The notes under the pieces are model-generated. The model was not told the origin of the DNA. It made no database searches and saw only the letters and a program-made list of their open reading frames with translations. Made by a program: the position numbers and the translations under genes. From Lacibacter sp. H375 (GTDB taxonomy: Bacteria > Bacteroidota > Bacteroidia > Chitinophagales > Chitinophagaceae), in the NCBI RefSeq assembly GCF_037892425.1, contig NZ_JBBKTT010000001.1, positions 4,650,001-4,714,000 on the forward strand: a stretch of DNA of 64,000 nt. Reading direction: 5' to 3'. Positions within the stretch are counted from its first letter, which is position 1; every line of letters begins with the position of its first letter. Below are positions 26,117 through 35,067 of this stretch, piece by piece.

Positions 26117-27130
26117 ATGTCATTGTCAAAACTTGAGTACATCTGGCTCGATGGTTACAAACCAACTCAAAGCCTTCGCAGCAAAACAAAAATTGAAAAA
26201 GACTTCAGTGGTAAATTGGAAGATTGTCCAATGTGGAGTTTCGATGGTTCTTCTACTGAACAAGCCTTGGGCGGTTCATCTGATTGCTTGTTAAAACCTG
26301 TATATATTATACCAGATCCTCAGCGCAAAAATGGCTTCCTCGTGATGTGCGAAGTATTGAATGCTGATGGTACTGCACACGTATCGAATGGTCGTGCATT
26401 AATTGAAGATGATGATAATGATTTCTGGTTTGGTTTTGAACAGGAATATTTCCTTTGGAATCCTGAAACAAACAAACCCCTTGGTTTTCCTTCTGGTGGC
26501 TACCCTGCTCCCCAAGGTCCTTACTATTGCTCAGTTGGTGCTAACAATGCATACGGTCGTGATATCATTGAAGAACATTTAGATGCTTGCTTAGAAGCAG
26601 GTTTGAATGTTGAAGGTATCAATGCTGAAGTAGCAGCAGGTCAGTGGGAATTTCAAATTTTCGCTAAAGGTGCAAAAGAAGCAGGTGATCAAATCTGGCT
26701 TGGCCGTTACCTTCTCGAAAGAATTGGTGAAAAATATGGTGTTTCTATCAACTGGCATTGTAAACCTCTTGGTGAATTGGATTGGAACGGTAGCGGTATG
26801 CACGCCAACTTCTCCAATACATTATTACGTACTGCAGGCAGCAAAGAAATCTTCGACAAAGTTTGTGAAGCGTTCCGTCCTGTAGTAAAAGAACATATTG
26901 ATGTTTACGGTGCTGATAACCATTTACGTTTAACAGGTAAGCACGAAACTGCAAGCATTCATGATTTCAGTTATGGTGTTTCCGATCGTGGTGCTTCTAT
27001 CCGTATTCCTGTTGTAGTTCCTAAGTGGGGCTGGAAAGGTTATCTCGAAGATCGCCGTCCAAACTCTGCTGCAGATCCTTACAAAGTAGCTGCTCGCATT
27101 ATCAAAACAGTAAAATCTGTAAAAGCATAA
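26117..27130 (+). CDS. Glutamine synthetase type II (eukaryote-like GSII)
   Basis: ATP-dependent synthesis of glutamine from glutamate and ammonium; cytosolic. The 337-residue length and the segments EYIWLDGYKP, CPMWSFDGSSTEQA, FWFGFEQEYFLW (metal-binding Glu residues), GQWEFQIF, WNGSGMHANFS, RLTGKHETASIHDFSYGVSDRGASIRIP (key residues TGKHET and DRGASIR) match the GSII family typical of eukaryotes and of some bacteria. It is much shorter than GSI (~470) or GSIII (~730). A strong terminator separates it from the GSIII gene 158 bp downstream on the same strand, so the two are adjacent but separately ended. Confidence 0.96.
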   Translation: MSLSKLEYIWLDGYKPTQSLRSKTKIEKDFSGKLEDCPMWSFDGSSTEQALGGSSDCLLKPVYIIPDPQRKNGFLVMCEVLNADGTAHVSNGRALIEDDDNDFWFGFEQEYFLWNPETNKPLGFPSGGYPAPQGPYYCSVGANNAYGRDIIEEHLDACLEAGLNVEGINAEVAAGQWEFQIFAKGAKEAGDQIWLGRYLLERIGEKYGVSINWHCKPLGELDWNGSGMHANFSNTLLRTAGSKEIFDKVCEAFRPVVKEHIDVYGADNHLRLTGKHETASIHDFSYGVSDRGASIRIPVVVPKWGWKGYLEDRRPNSAADPYKVAARIIKTVKSVKA

Positions 27131-27149
27131 TTACTGAATGGAATTTTCA

Positions 27150-27184
27150 AAATCCCCCTTTGTAAAAAAGGGGGATTTTTTTTC
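27150..27184 (+). terminator. Terminator of the GSII gene
   Basis: A 12-bp stem (AAATCCCCCTTT 27150-27161 with 27167-27178), 5-nt loop, followed by eight T's including the end of the stem. Confidence 0.95.
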
Positions 27185-27288
27185 TCCATTACTTCCCGTT
27201 AAAATACCTGAAATTCGCAACGCAAACTGATTGTATTATTTTCAACCGATTGTTGCCATTGTGCTGATCAAATTATTAAATACACTTT

Positions 27289-29478
27289 ATGTCATTACGT
27301 TACCAGGCCATTAAAAATTTATCGACACAGGAGAACATTGAAGTCGGCTCTCCTGCAAAGATCACTGCCATTTTTTGTCAGAATGTTTTTACGATTAAAA
27401 CAGCACGTGAGTATTTGAGCGATGAAGCATACAAAAGTCTTGTATCATCCATCAAAGGAAATAAAAAGATCGACCGCACCAATGCCAACCAGATCGCAGC
27501 TGGTATTCGCCAATGGGCTGAAAGCAAAGGAGTTACACATTACACGCATTGGTTTCAACCACTAACAGGATCAACAGCAGAAAAACATGATTCGTTCTTT
27601 ACATTAAAAGGTGATGGTACTGCTATTGAGGAATTTGATGGAGGTGCACTTATTCAGCAAGAGCCTGATGCATCATCATTCCCAAGTGGTGGTATCCGTG
27701 CAACATTTGAAGCACGTGGTTATACAGCATGGGATCCCTCCTCGCCTGCATTCATTATGGAGATCGGCAATGGTAAAACATTATGCATCCCAACACTCTT
27801 TGTTTCCTACACAGGTGAGTTACTTGATTATAAAGGACCGGTATTAAAAGCGTTGGAAGCAGTAAACAAAGCAGCAGTTGACGTTTGCTACTATTTCGAT
27901 AAAAACATAACCAAGGTTACCCCAACTCTGGGTTGGGAACAGGAATATTTTGTGGTGGATGAAGCATTGTACAATGCACGCCCTGATCTGTTGCTGAGTG
28001 GACGTACAGTATTTGGTCATCAATCAGCAAAAGGTCAGCAGCTGGAAGATCATTACTTTGGCTCTATACCAGAACGCATTTATGCATTCATGCGTGATTT
28101 CGAAAATGAATCATACAAACTTGGTATTCCTTTACGCACACGTCATAATGAAGTTGCACCTGCACAATTTGAGTGTGCACCAATATTTGAAGAAGTAGCA
28201 GTTGCAATTGATCATAATTCATTATTGATGGATGTGATGGATCGTGTTGCTCGCCGTCATAAACTTCGTGTGTTGTTACATGAAAAACCGTTTGCCGGTA
28301 TTAACGGAAGTGGTAAGCACAACAACTGGAGCATGGCGACTGACACTGGTGTAAACTTATTGGCGCCTGGTAAAACACCAAAAACCAATTTGATGTTCCT
28401 CACCTTCTTTATAAATGTAGTTCGGGCTGTAGATCAGTATGCTGATATTTTACGTGCTTCTATTGCAGGTGCAGGTAACGATCATCGTTTAGGTGCAAAC
28501 GAAGCACCCCCTGCTATCATTTCCGTTTTTGTAGGTAAATACTTAACGGAAGTATTAGATGCAGTTGAGAAACGTGTTACTACAAAATTTGATGAACAGG
28601 ATGAAGCTATTCTTAAACTTGATCTGCATAAAAGTATTCCTGAGTTGATGCTGGATAATACAGATCGTAACCGTACATCTCCTTTTGCCTTTACCGGTAA
28701 TAAGTTTGAGTTCCGTGCTGTTGGTTCAAGTGCCAACTGTTCAAATGCAATGACGGTGCTCAATGCAATTATGGCGCAAACATTAACTGAGTTCAAAGAA
28801 GAAGTTGATACGCTTATTGACAAAGGTGAGAAAAAAGAAATTGCCATCATGCATGTATTGCAACGCTATGTGAGTGAAAGCAAGAAAGTATTGTTTGAAG
28901 GTGATGGCTATAGCGAAGCATGGGCAAAAGAAGCTGAGAAGCGTGGACTACCAAATGTAAAAACAACGCCATACGCATTGGATGCGATGATAACCAAGAA
29001 AGCAAAAGAGTTGTTTGAAAATACCGGCGTTTACACACATGCAGAACTGGAAGCACGTCATGAAATTGAATTGGAAAAATACATTAAGCAAGTGCAGATC
29101 GAAGGACGTGTTATGGGTGAGCTTTGTACCAGCCATGTATTACCAGCTGCTGTGAAATACCAGAATGTATTGATCACAAACATCAAAGGTTTAAAGGATA
29201 TTGGTATCAACAAAGAGTCTTATGCAAATCAATTGCAGATACTTGAAAAAATCTCGTTACATATCAACAAATGCAGCGACCTGGTTGAGCAAATGATCGA
29301 AGCACGTAAAAAAGCAAACGTAATTGAAGACACAAGAGCAAAAGCCATTGCTTATTGTGATGATGTGAAAGGCAAGTTCTTTGATGAGATACGTTACCAC
29401 GTAGATAAACTTGAACTGCTGGTAGATGATGCCAGTTGGTACTTGCCGAAATACAGAGAGTTGTTGTTCCTGCGTTAA
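27289..29478 (+). CDS. glnN: Glutamine synthetase type III
   Basis: The 729-residue dodecameric GSIII form characteristic of Bacteroidota and cyanobacteria. Segments seen: HYTHWFQPLTGSTAEKHDSF, SSFPSGGIRATFEARGYTAWD (key SGGIR), LGWEQEYFVVD, RTRHNEVAPAQFE, NGSGKHNNWSM with the glutamate-binding residues, NDHRLGANEAPPA and the C-terminal helical GSIII-N/C extensions. It makes glutamine from glutamate, NH4+ and ATP, in parallel with the GSII encoded immediately upstream. No PII-like glnB or glutamate synthase gene is adjacent. It has its own terminator. Confidence 0.97.
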   Translation: MSLRYQAIKNLSTQENIEVGSPAKITAIFCQNVFTIKTAREYLSDEAYKSLVSSIKGNKKIDRTNANQIAAGIRQWAESKGVTHYTHWFQPLTGSTAEKHDSFFTLKGDGTAIEEFDGGALIQQEPDASSFPSGGIRATFEARGYTAWDPSSPAFIMEIGNGKTLCIPTLFVSYTGELLDYKGPVLKALEAVNKAAVDVCYYFDKNITKVTPTLGWEQEYFVVDEALYNARPDLLLSGRTVFGHQSAKGQQLEDHYFGSIPERIYAFMRDFENESYKLGIPLRTRHNEVAPAQFECAPIFEEVAVAIDHNSLLMDVMDRVARRHKLRVLLHEKPFAGINGSGKHNNWSMATDTGVNLLAPGKTPKTNLMFLTFFINVVRAVDQYADILRASIAGAGNDHRLGANEAPPAIISVFVGKYLTEVLDAVEKRVTTKFDEQDEAILKLDLHKSIPELMLDNTDRNRTSPFAFTGNKFEFRAVGSSANCSNAMTVLNAIMAQTLTEFKEEVDTLIDKGEKKEIAIMHVLQRYVSESKKVLFEGDGYSEAWAKEAEKRGLPNVKTTPYALDAMITKKAKELFENTGVYTHAELEARHEIELEKYIKQVQIEGRVMGELCTSHVLPAAVKYQNVLITNIKGLKDIGINKESYANQLQILEKISLHINKCSDLVEQMIEARKKANVIEDTRAKAIAYCDDVKGKFFDEIRYHVDKLELLVDDASWYLPKYRELLFLR

Positions 29479-29501
29479 GCTACTTACTATGTCAATTATA
29501 C

Positions 29502-29533
29502 AAAGGCCTGCAGATTGTTGCAGGTCTTTTTTT
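29502..29533 (+). terminator. Terminator of glnN
   Basis: GGCCTGCA (29505-29512) pairs with TGCAGGTC (29519-29526, one G-U), 6-nt loop, followed by seven T's. Confidence 0.88.
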
Positions 29534-29556
29534 AATTCATAAACAAATTCAACCCA

Positions 29557-29588
29557 AAAGAAAAGTCCCACTTCTCAGCGGGACTTTT
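29557..29588 (-). terminator. Terminator of accC
   Basis: AAAAGTCCC (29561-29569) pairs with GGGACTTTT (29580-29588), loop of 10 nt. On the minus strand it lies directly after the accC stop at 29591. Confidence 0.85.
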
Positions 29589-29590
29589 CT

Positions 29591-30928
29591 TCATTTCATT
29601 TTGAAACTTTCCAAAAACTTCGTTGTGAAATTTCCTTTCCGGAAATTTTCATCGAGCATTAATTGCTGATGGAATGGAATGGTTGTTTTTACCCCTTCAA
29701 TCACATACTCGCTTAATGCACGGCTCATGGTATTGATGGCTTCCTCACGAGTACGGGCAACCGCAATAATTTTTGCGATCATTGAATCGTAGTAAGGAGG
29801 AATCACATAACCAGCATACACATGCGAGTCGATACGGATACCATGTCCACCGGGTTGGTGTAATGTGGTGATCTTACCAGGTGAAGGACGAAAATCGTTG
29901 TATGGATCTTCGGCATTAATGCGGCACTCAATAGCATGCATCTGCGGTTCATAATTTTCACCGCTGATCTTTTCGCCCTGTGCGATCAATATCTGTTCTT
30001 TGATAAGATCAAAGTTTGTTACTTCTTCTGTTACACAATGCTCTACCTGGATACGTGTGTTCATTTCCATGAAATAGAAATTGCGATGCTTATCAACCAG
30101 GAACTCGATTGTACCCACACTTTCGTAACCAATAGCTGCTGCCGCTTTACAAGCTGCATCACCCATTGCTTTACGTAACTCAGGCGTCATAAACGGTGAA
30201 GGTGATTCTTCCACCAGCTTCTGATGACGACGTTGAATAGAACAGTCACGTTCACTTAAATGACAAACAGTTCCGTAGCGATCACCGGCAACCTGTATTT
30301 CAATATGCCGTGGTTCTTCTACAAATTTTTCCATGTAGATACCATCGTTCTTAAACGAAGCGCCGGCTTCCTGTTTTGCTGTATCGTAGTTGCGTTCTAA
30401 TTCTTCTTCATTCCAAACAACACGCATTCCTTTACCACCACCGCCTGCTGTTGCTTTTAAAATAACGGGATAACCAACCTGTTTTGCAATTTCTTTTGCT
30501 TGTGCAGCACTTTCTAATAAACCACCACCACCGGGAACAACAGGCACACCTGCTTTGATCATGGTTTCTTTTGCTGTGATCTTATCACCCATTGAACGGA
30601 TCTGATCTGGAGTTGGACCAATGAACTTAATTCCATTCTGTCCGCATATCTCAGCAAACTTTGCATTCTCTGCTAAAAAACCATAACCCGGGTGAATAGC
30701 ATCTGCATTGGTAATCTCTGCTGCAGCAATAATGTTTGGTACGTTGAGGTAAGATTCCGCACCTGCAGGTTTACCAATACAAACTGCTTCATCAGCAAAT
30801 TTTACATGTAAGCTTTCACGATCGGCCGTTGAATAAACAGCAACCGTTTTAATGCCCATTTCACGACAAGTGCGAATGATACGCAATGCAATCTCACCAC
30901 GATTGGCAATTAATATCTTTTTAAACAT
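29591..30928 (-). CDS. accC: Acetyl-CoA carboxylase biotin carboxylase subunit
   Basis: ATP-grasp enzyme that carboxylates the biotin on AccB with bicarbonate, the first half-reaction of malonyl-CoA formation. The 445-residue length is standard. Seen are the N-terminal [31 protein letters not shown], the Gly-rich loop [39 protein letters not shown] (catalytic Arg and Glu) and the C-terminal [11 protein letters not shown]. It follows accB on the same strand after 107 bp that contain a TTTGAAAA-type inverted repeat; a joint transcript is likely. Confidence 0.97.
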   Translation of the reverse strand: MFKKILIANRGEIALRIIRTCREMGIKTVAVYSTADRESLHVKFADEAVCIGKPAGAESYLNVPNIIAAAEITNADAIHPGYGFLAENAKFAEICGQNGIKFIGPTPDQIRSMGDKITAKETMIKAGVPVVPGGGGLLESAAQAKEIAKQVGYPVILKATAGGGGKGMRVVWNEEELERNYDTAKQEAGASFKNDGIYMEKFVEEPRHIEIQVAGDRYGTVCHLSERDCSIQRRHQKLVEESPSPFMTPELRKAMGDAACKAAAAIGYESVGTIEFLVDKHRNFYFMEMNTRIQVEHCVTEEVTNFDLIKEQILIAQGEKISGENYEPQMHAIECRINAEDPYNDFRPSPGKITTLHQPGGHGIRIDSHVYAGYVIPPYYDSMIAKIIAVARTREEAINTMSRALSEYVIEGVKTTIPFHQQLMLDENFRKGNFTTKFLESFKMK

Positions 30929-30934
30929 GGAGAC

Positions 30935-31037
30935 AATTTGAAGATTTGAAAATTGAATAATTTAAAAATGAACGGCAACCTGAAAATTGAAGATGCATTT
31001 GCATTTTCAATTTTTCAAATTAACTCATTTTCAAATC
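30935..31037. repeat. TTTGAAA-type phased inverted repeat between accB and accC
   Basis: AT-rich tract with TTG motifs spaced 8 and 7 nt apart in the left arm (30936-30970) and, on the opposite strand, TTGAAAA motifs in the right arm (30995-31035). The two arms form an imperfect inverted repeat. The right arm abuts the accB stop codon (31036-31038). Confidence 0.6.
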
Positions 31038-31527
31038 AGCTCGGATCTACCAGGAACAAAGGCTGATCGTATTCCACAGGCGATTGATCTTCTACCAGTA
31101 TCTTCACGATCTTGCCCTTCACTTCACTTTCAATTTCATTGAAAAGTTTCATGGCTTCAATAATACACACCACTTTACCCGGTGTCACTTCCGATCCTAC
31201 TTCTACAAATAAAGGTTTATCGGGTGAGGGTTTGCGGTAGAATGTACCGATCATCGGGCTCTTAATGGTGATGTACTTGCTGGTATCGTCAGCTTTAGTT
31301 GCAGCTGGTGGAGCTGCGGAACCAGCAGCGGGTAATGCAGCAGGTGCAGGAGCCGGAGCAAATGCTTGCTGAGGGGCTTGTTGAAACTGACCTGAAATAA
31401 GTGTTTGCTGAATGATTTCTTCTTTTTGTTTTATTGTAACCTTAAAGTCTTTTTCTTCGATGGTGAGTTCACTGAGGTTGGATTTGTTGACCAGTTTAAT
31501 CAATTCCTGAATTTGCTTAAAATCCAT
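31036..31527 (-). CDS. accB: Biotin carboxyl carrier protein of acetyl-CoA carboxylase
   Basis: A 163-residue protein. It has an N-terminal helical region ([21 protein letters not shown]) and an Ala/Pro-rich flexible linker (about 46-78). The biotinyl domain starts at [14 protein letters not shown] and contains the biotinylation motif EAMK with Lys127, followed by a conserved beta-hammerhead to the C-terminus. It carries biotin between AccC and the carboxyltransferase; cytosolic. It is upstream of accC on the same strand. A minus-strand box TATCTTAG (31565-31572) may be the promoter. Confidence 0.97.
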   Translation of the reverse strand: MDFKQIQELIKLVNKSNLSELTIEEKDFKVTIKQKEEIIQQTLISGQFQQAPQQAFAPAPAPAALPAAGSAAPPAATKADDTSKYITIKSPMIGTFYRKPSPDKPLFVEVGSEVTPGKVVCIIEAMKLFNEIESEVKGKIVKILVEDQSPVEYDQPLFLVDPS

Positions 31528-31654
31528 GATCGTGAGGTTTAAAATGTTAAATAATAACGGGCGGCTAAGATAAGGGAATTAGATTCGAAATTTCCCAGTT
31601 TCATTAAAATTTGAGGTAAAATGAGTGATTTTCGGGCAAAAATGGCCAAAAATC

Positions 31655-31688
31655 AAACAAAAACGGGCAGTTTTAAAACTGCCCGTTT
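31655..31688 (-). terminator. Terminator of efp
   Basis: A perfect 28-bp palindrome (31661-31688, core CGGGCAGTTTT) lies 20 bp past the efp stop, followed on the minus strand by TTGTTTGATTTTT. Confidence 0.88.
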
Positions 31689-31708
31689 CGAATATGGTAA
31701 TTAAAATC

Positions 31709-32275
31709 TTACTCCTTCACTCTCTCCACATAATCACCTGTTTTGGTGTTAATCCGGATCAACTCGCCTTCGTTTACAAAAAGCGGAACCATTACAGTAG
31801 CACCTGTTTCAATGGTTGCAGCTTTTAATGTACGGGTGGCGGTGTCACCTTTCATACCAGGTTCGCTATAAGTTACAAGCATCACAATTTTATCGGGCAA
31901 TTCCACCGTCATCGGCAATTCGGTTTCGGTATTGAGAAGTACTGAAACTTCAGCTCCATCTTTTAAGAACTGGGGCGCATCGATCAAGGCTTCCTGAACA
32001 ACGATCTGCTCAAACGTTTCATTGTTCATGAAGTTATAGCCTGTGTCATCTTTATAAAGGAACTGGAAATCTTTACGTTCAACACGCACGGGATAAATGG
32101 TTTCACCACTGTTCCAGGTTATTTCTACAGAGCGTGCATTGTCTACGCCTTTCAGCTTTGCCCACACTTTGGCTGCAGCACGGGCAGTCTTGTTTTCGCC
32201 AAATTCCACAATCTTGTATAAGCTGCCGTCAACTTTAATAATCATACCACGGCTGATGTCGGAAGTAGTTGCCAT
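31709..32275 (-). CDS. efp: Elongation factor P with non-canonical domain I loop
   Basis: Translation factor that relieves ribosome stalling at polyproline by contacting the P-site tRNA CCA end. The 188-residue length, MNNETFEQI, YSEPGMKGDTA and the final ATVMVPLFVNEGELIRINTKTGDYVERV (key VPLFV, GDYV) are typical EF-P. The domain I loop is unusual: where E. coli has V-K-P-G-K34-G, this protein has G26-E-N-K-T30-A, so the P-G-K/R-G motif and the modified basic residue are missing, while Arg32 and Lys36 are close. Monocistronic, with a promoter box 31-38 bp upstream. Confidence 0.95.
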   Translation of the reverse strand: MATTSDISRGMIIKVDGSLYKIVEFGENKTARAAAKVWAKLKGVDNARSVEITWNSGETIYPVRVERKDFQFLYKDDTGYNFMNNETFEQIVVQEALIDAPQFLKDGAEVSVLLNTETELPMTVELPDKIVMLVTYSEPGMKGDTATRTLKAATIETGATVMVPLFVNEGELIRINTKTGDYVERVKE

Positions 32276-32305
32276 AAAAACGCTTTGAATAGTAATTTAA
32301 GGCTG

Positions 32306-32313
32306 CAAATATA
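32306..32313 (-). promoter_or_regulatory. Promoter -7 box (TATATTTG) of efp
   Basis: Exact TAnnTTTG match on the minus strand, followed by CAGCC, giving a leader of about 25 nt. Confidence 0.6.
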
Positions 32314-32413
32314 AGGCAACTGCCTTCAAATTACCGATAGGTTTTTCAGCACGGCGGCAACTCCTGAAACTGTCAAAGAATATGGTTAACAACCCTTGCA
32401 GTATCTTGCATAC

Positions 32414-32911
32414 ATGAAGAACTTCTTTTTACTGCTGATCGGCTTTTTTATGGTTGGTTGTATGTATGCAGCAAACGATACTATTCCGGCGCATCTGAAA
32501 AATCTGAAACTTCCCGATTTCAAATTGCTGTTGCCTGATAGTGCTACTAATTTTTACACGGAGCAGTTGAATTCTAAAAAGACAACCATTCTCATCAGTT
32601 TCAGCCCCGAGTGCGACCATTGTAAGCAACAAACAAAAGAGATCATAGAAAACATCAAAGAGTTTAAAGATGTGCAGATCGTAATGGCCACTACTCTGCC
32701 GTTTGAAATGATGAAGGCTTTTCATGCAGAATATAAGATCGGTTCATTTAAGAATATTATCATGGGTCGGGATGTGTTGTATTTTTTCCCGAAGTATTTC
32801 CTGAATCATTACCTGCCGCTGGTTGCCATCTATAATAAAAAAGGAGAATTACTGCATTATGCCGATGGAGGTTTGCTCACATCTGAACTCATCCGTTTGG
32901 TGAAAGAATAA
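32414..32911 (+). CDS. Thioredoxin-like secreted protein
   Basis: A 165-residue redoxin-type protein with an N-terminal hydrophobic export signal (MKNFFLLLIGFFMVGC). The VGC could be a lipobox, or cleavage could occur after MYAA. The fold follows the AhpC/TSA-thioredoxin order: strand ISFSPE, then the redox motif C67-D-H-C70 at the helix start, and a later strand LPLVAIYNKKGEL. It is likely a periplasmic or lipid-anchored thiol-disulfide protein. A cis-Pro is seen only as LPLVA (YLPLVAI). The ATG at 32414 is preferred over 32396, because the signal peptide begins there. Confidence 0.85.
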   Translation: MKNFFLLLIGFFMVGCMYAANDTIPAHLKNLKLPDFKLLLPDSATNFYTEQLNSKKTTILISFSPECDHCKQQTKEIIENIKEFKDVQIVMATTLPFEMMKAFHAEYKIGSFKNIIMGRDVLYFFPKYFLNHYLPLVAIYNKKGELLHYADGGLLTSELIRLVKE

Positions 32912-32941
32912 AAAAGCGAATCACTTTTGAAAATGATTCGC
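32910..32941. terminator. Terminator between convergent genes
   Basis: GCGAATCA (32916-32923) pairs with TGATTCGC (32934-32941). On the minus strand it is followed by TTTTTTATTC, so it mainly ends the M56 gene; it also lies directly after the thioredoxin-like gene. Confidence 0.82.
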
Positions 32942-32980
32942 CTCTTTGATAATAAGGTTGAATGATTGCGGGTTAACGTA

Positions 32981-34996
32981 TCAGCATTTTTCTTTTTCTT
33001 TCTGACCAGGTAATGCCAAAAAGTTAAACGTTGTTGTTTTAGTTTTTGTTTTGATGATGATCACTCCATTCTTGCCTTTTGTTCCATAAAGCTTTTCTGC
33101 ACTTTCTCCTTTTAATACATTGATGCTTTCAATATTTTCAGGATCCATCTTTCCAACTTCTTCATACTTTGTTTCTTTCCCATCAACAATGTAAAGAATG
33201 TCTTCAGCATTTGTACCATTTCCAAATCCAATACCAATGTTTGGTTTTTTAGTTGTGGTAGTTGTAGAACCAGTTGCATAACCAACAACCCGTTCTTCTT
33301 TTAGTGTAGCAGTAGGAGAAGTTAATTTTACTGTTCCTGTAACTGGTTTGCCCTCAACAGTTGTAGCTGTTTTTGTTCCATAACCCACAACTGTTACTTC
33401 TTTTAAAGGTGATGTAGGTGAGGTCGCACTTAGTTTACCCGGAACACTTACTGTAGCCGGACTCCCAGCTGTTGTTGCAACTGAAACTTTTACCGGAACA
33501 TCTGGTGCCGGTGGTGGAGGGGGTGGAATTTTGCCATACTTCTTTTCGTAAACAGCTTCATTCTTGTCCCAATCGGTAAGTTTTAATGCTTCAACAATGT
33601 TCTTCTTTTTATCTTTTACAATAACAATACACTCGCCCATGTTGTCGGCAATCGTAACGTAATATCCTTTATCATTAATCGTTACAAATTCATGTGTTGG
33701 CGTTGTAGGAGCTACTACAATTTCAACAGGTACATCAGGCACTGTAGTTGTTACGTTATATTTTTTTTGTACTGCTTCACGTTGTTCTTTAATATCAAGA
33801 TCGTACGTTTCAACTGTTCCATCTTTCAAACGGATCTGAATGGTCTTTTTCCCATTATCCTTTTTTACATCAACTGACTCAATATCGTTTGATTTAATTA
33901 CAACCGGAGGTGCAGGTGGAGCTGGCGCAAGTTTATCAAGCTTACCATATTTCTTCTCAAAGGCAGCTTTTTCTTTTTCATCGTTCAGGTTATAGGTTTC
34001 AGTAGTACCATTCTTCAAAGTAATGGTGATCGTTTTCTGTCCATTGTTTTTATTTACGTTGACGTTTTCAATGTCGTTTGCAGGAACAGTATCGTTCAGC
34101 AAAACATTTTGTTGTGCATAATCGTTACGTTCGTCTTTTTGCCTTACTTCTCTGAAGGCAAGCAACAGCACTGCAACAAGCGGCAGCACAAATAAGAAAC
34201 GGATGATCTGCACCCGAGCAGATTTGATTTGATTCATCATGATGATTCGGTTTTTAAGTGATGAGAAATTAAAATTCGGCGCAATACTGTAATTGGTGTT
34301 ACCAACAACTTTCAACAACAGGTATTGGTATTGTTTTTTATCAACCCCATCCTGCAATACTTTTTCGTCGGCAATAAATTCAAGGTTCTGGCGAATAGAT
34401 TTACGAATGAACCATGCTGCAGGATGAAACCACAACAGCATACATAATAATTCTGCCAGCAGAATATCAATACTGTGTTTCTGTTTGATGTGAACAAACT
34501 CGTGACGGATGATCTCCTGTAATTCAGTTTCGGTATGCAACTTGCGATTGATATAAATTCCATTGTTAAATGAGAAGGGAACGATTTGCGCATTCACATC
34601 AAACAATTTTACATCGCCTTCATTGAGTAATGTTGCATTTGTTTTAATACGATGCAAACTGAATAGCTGAATCAGTATCCTGATACCCATGATCAACATA
34701 CCTGTTACAAGTATGGCTATTGAAACAGTCCATTGGTTCCATTCAAAACCCGGGCTGCTGAGTTGAAGATTATAGACAGGTACAAGTTGTACAAACTGTG
34801 CTTCATCCAATTCATGCCTGAAAAGGAAATCAGTAATATTCATGAAAGGTATAACGAAGCATAGCAGGCTATAACCAACAAGGTACCAGCGGTTCCAGTT
34901 ATAAAATGTCAGGCGTCGTAATACCAATTGGTAAAACAGGTACACAACCGCAAGTGCGATGGATACTTTCAGCAGATATTCAATAAGAAAAGGCAT
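32981..34996 (-). CDS. BlaR1-like M56 metallopeptidase with repeats and SusC-like plug end
   Basis: A 671-residue membrane protein. Three TM helices occur in the N-terminal part (about 7-27, 38-55, 90-113), followed by the gluzincin motif H165-E-F-V-H169 with EFIADE 40 residues on, and a TM helix at about 263-283. This is the BlaR1/MecR1 sensor-protease arrangement. The rest is unusual: two or three copies of a ~45-residue repeat (DIExVxVxKxxGxKTIxIxLKxGTxETYxL), proline-rich linkers, and a C-terminal segment recalling the SusC/RagA N-terminus and TonB plug (VTVVGYGTKT, ILYIVDGKETKYEEV, INVLKGESAEKLYG, NGVIIIKT). It is 68 bp downstream of blaI and presumably cleaves or signals to it; the signal sensed is unknown. 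Confidence 0.88.
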   Translation of the reverse strand: MPFLIEYLLKVSIALAVVYLFYQLVLRRLTFYNWNRWYLVGYSLLCFVIPFMNITDFLFRHELDEAQFVQLVPVYNLQLSSPGFEWNQWTVSIAILVTGMLIMGIRILIQLFSLHRIKTNATLLNEGDVKLFDVNAQIVPFSFNNGIYINRKLHTETELQEIIRHEFVHIKQKHSIDILLAELLCMLLWFHPAAWFIRKSIRQNLEFIADEKVLQDGVDKKQYQYLLLKVVGNTNYSIAPNFNFSSLKNRIIMMNQIKSARVQIIRFLFVLPLVAVLLLAFREVRQKDERNDYAQQNVLLNDTVPANDIENVNVNKNNGQKTITITLKNGTTETYNLNDEKEKAAFEKKYGKLDKLAPAPPAPPVVIKSNDIESVDVKKDNGKKTIQIRLKDGTVETYDLDIKEQREAVQKKYNVTTTVPDVPVEIVVAPTTPTHEFVTINDKGYYVTIADNMGECIVIVKDKKKNIVEALKLTDWDKNEAVYEKKYGKIPPPPPPAPDVPVKVSVATTAGSPATVSVPGKLSATSPTSPLKEVTVVGYGTKTATTVEGKPVTGTVKLTSPTATLKEERVVGYATGSTTTTTKKPNIGIGFGNGTNAEDILYIVDGKETKYEEVGKMDPENIESINVLKGESAEKLYGTKGKNGVIIIKTKTKTTTFNFLALPGQKEKEKC

Positions 34997-35001
34997 CTTG
35001 A

Positions 35002-35067
35002 TTTGAAAATTTGAAAATTTGAAAATTGAACATCAGCAACTAATCACTGATCATTCATTACTCATCA
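35002..35067. repeat. Octamer- and heptamer-phased tract between blaI and the M56 gene
   Basis: Three contiguous copies of TTTGAAAA (35002-35025) are followed 14 nt later by four contiguous related heptamers, CTAATCA, CTGATCA, TTCATTA and CTCATCA (35040-35067). The last includes the complement of the blaI stop codon (35065-35067). Confidence 0.7.
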
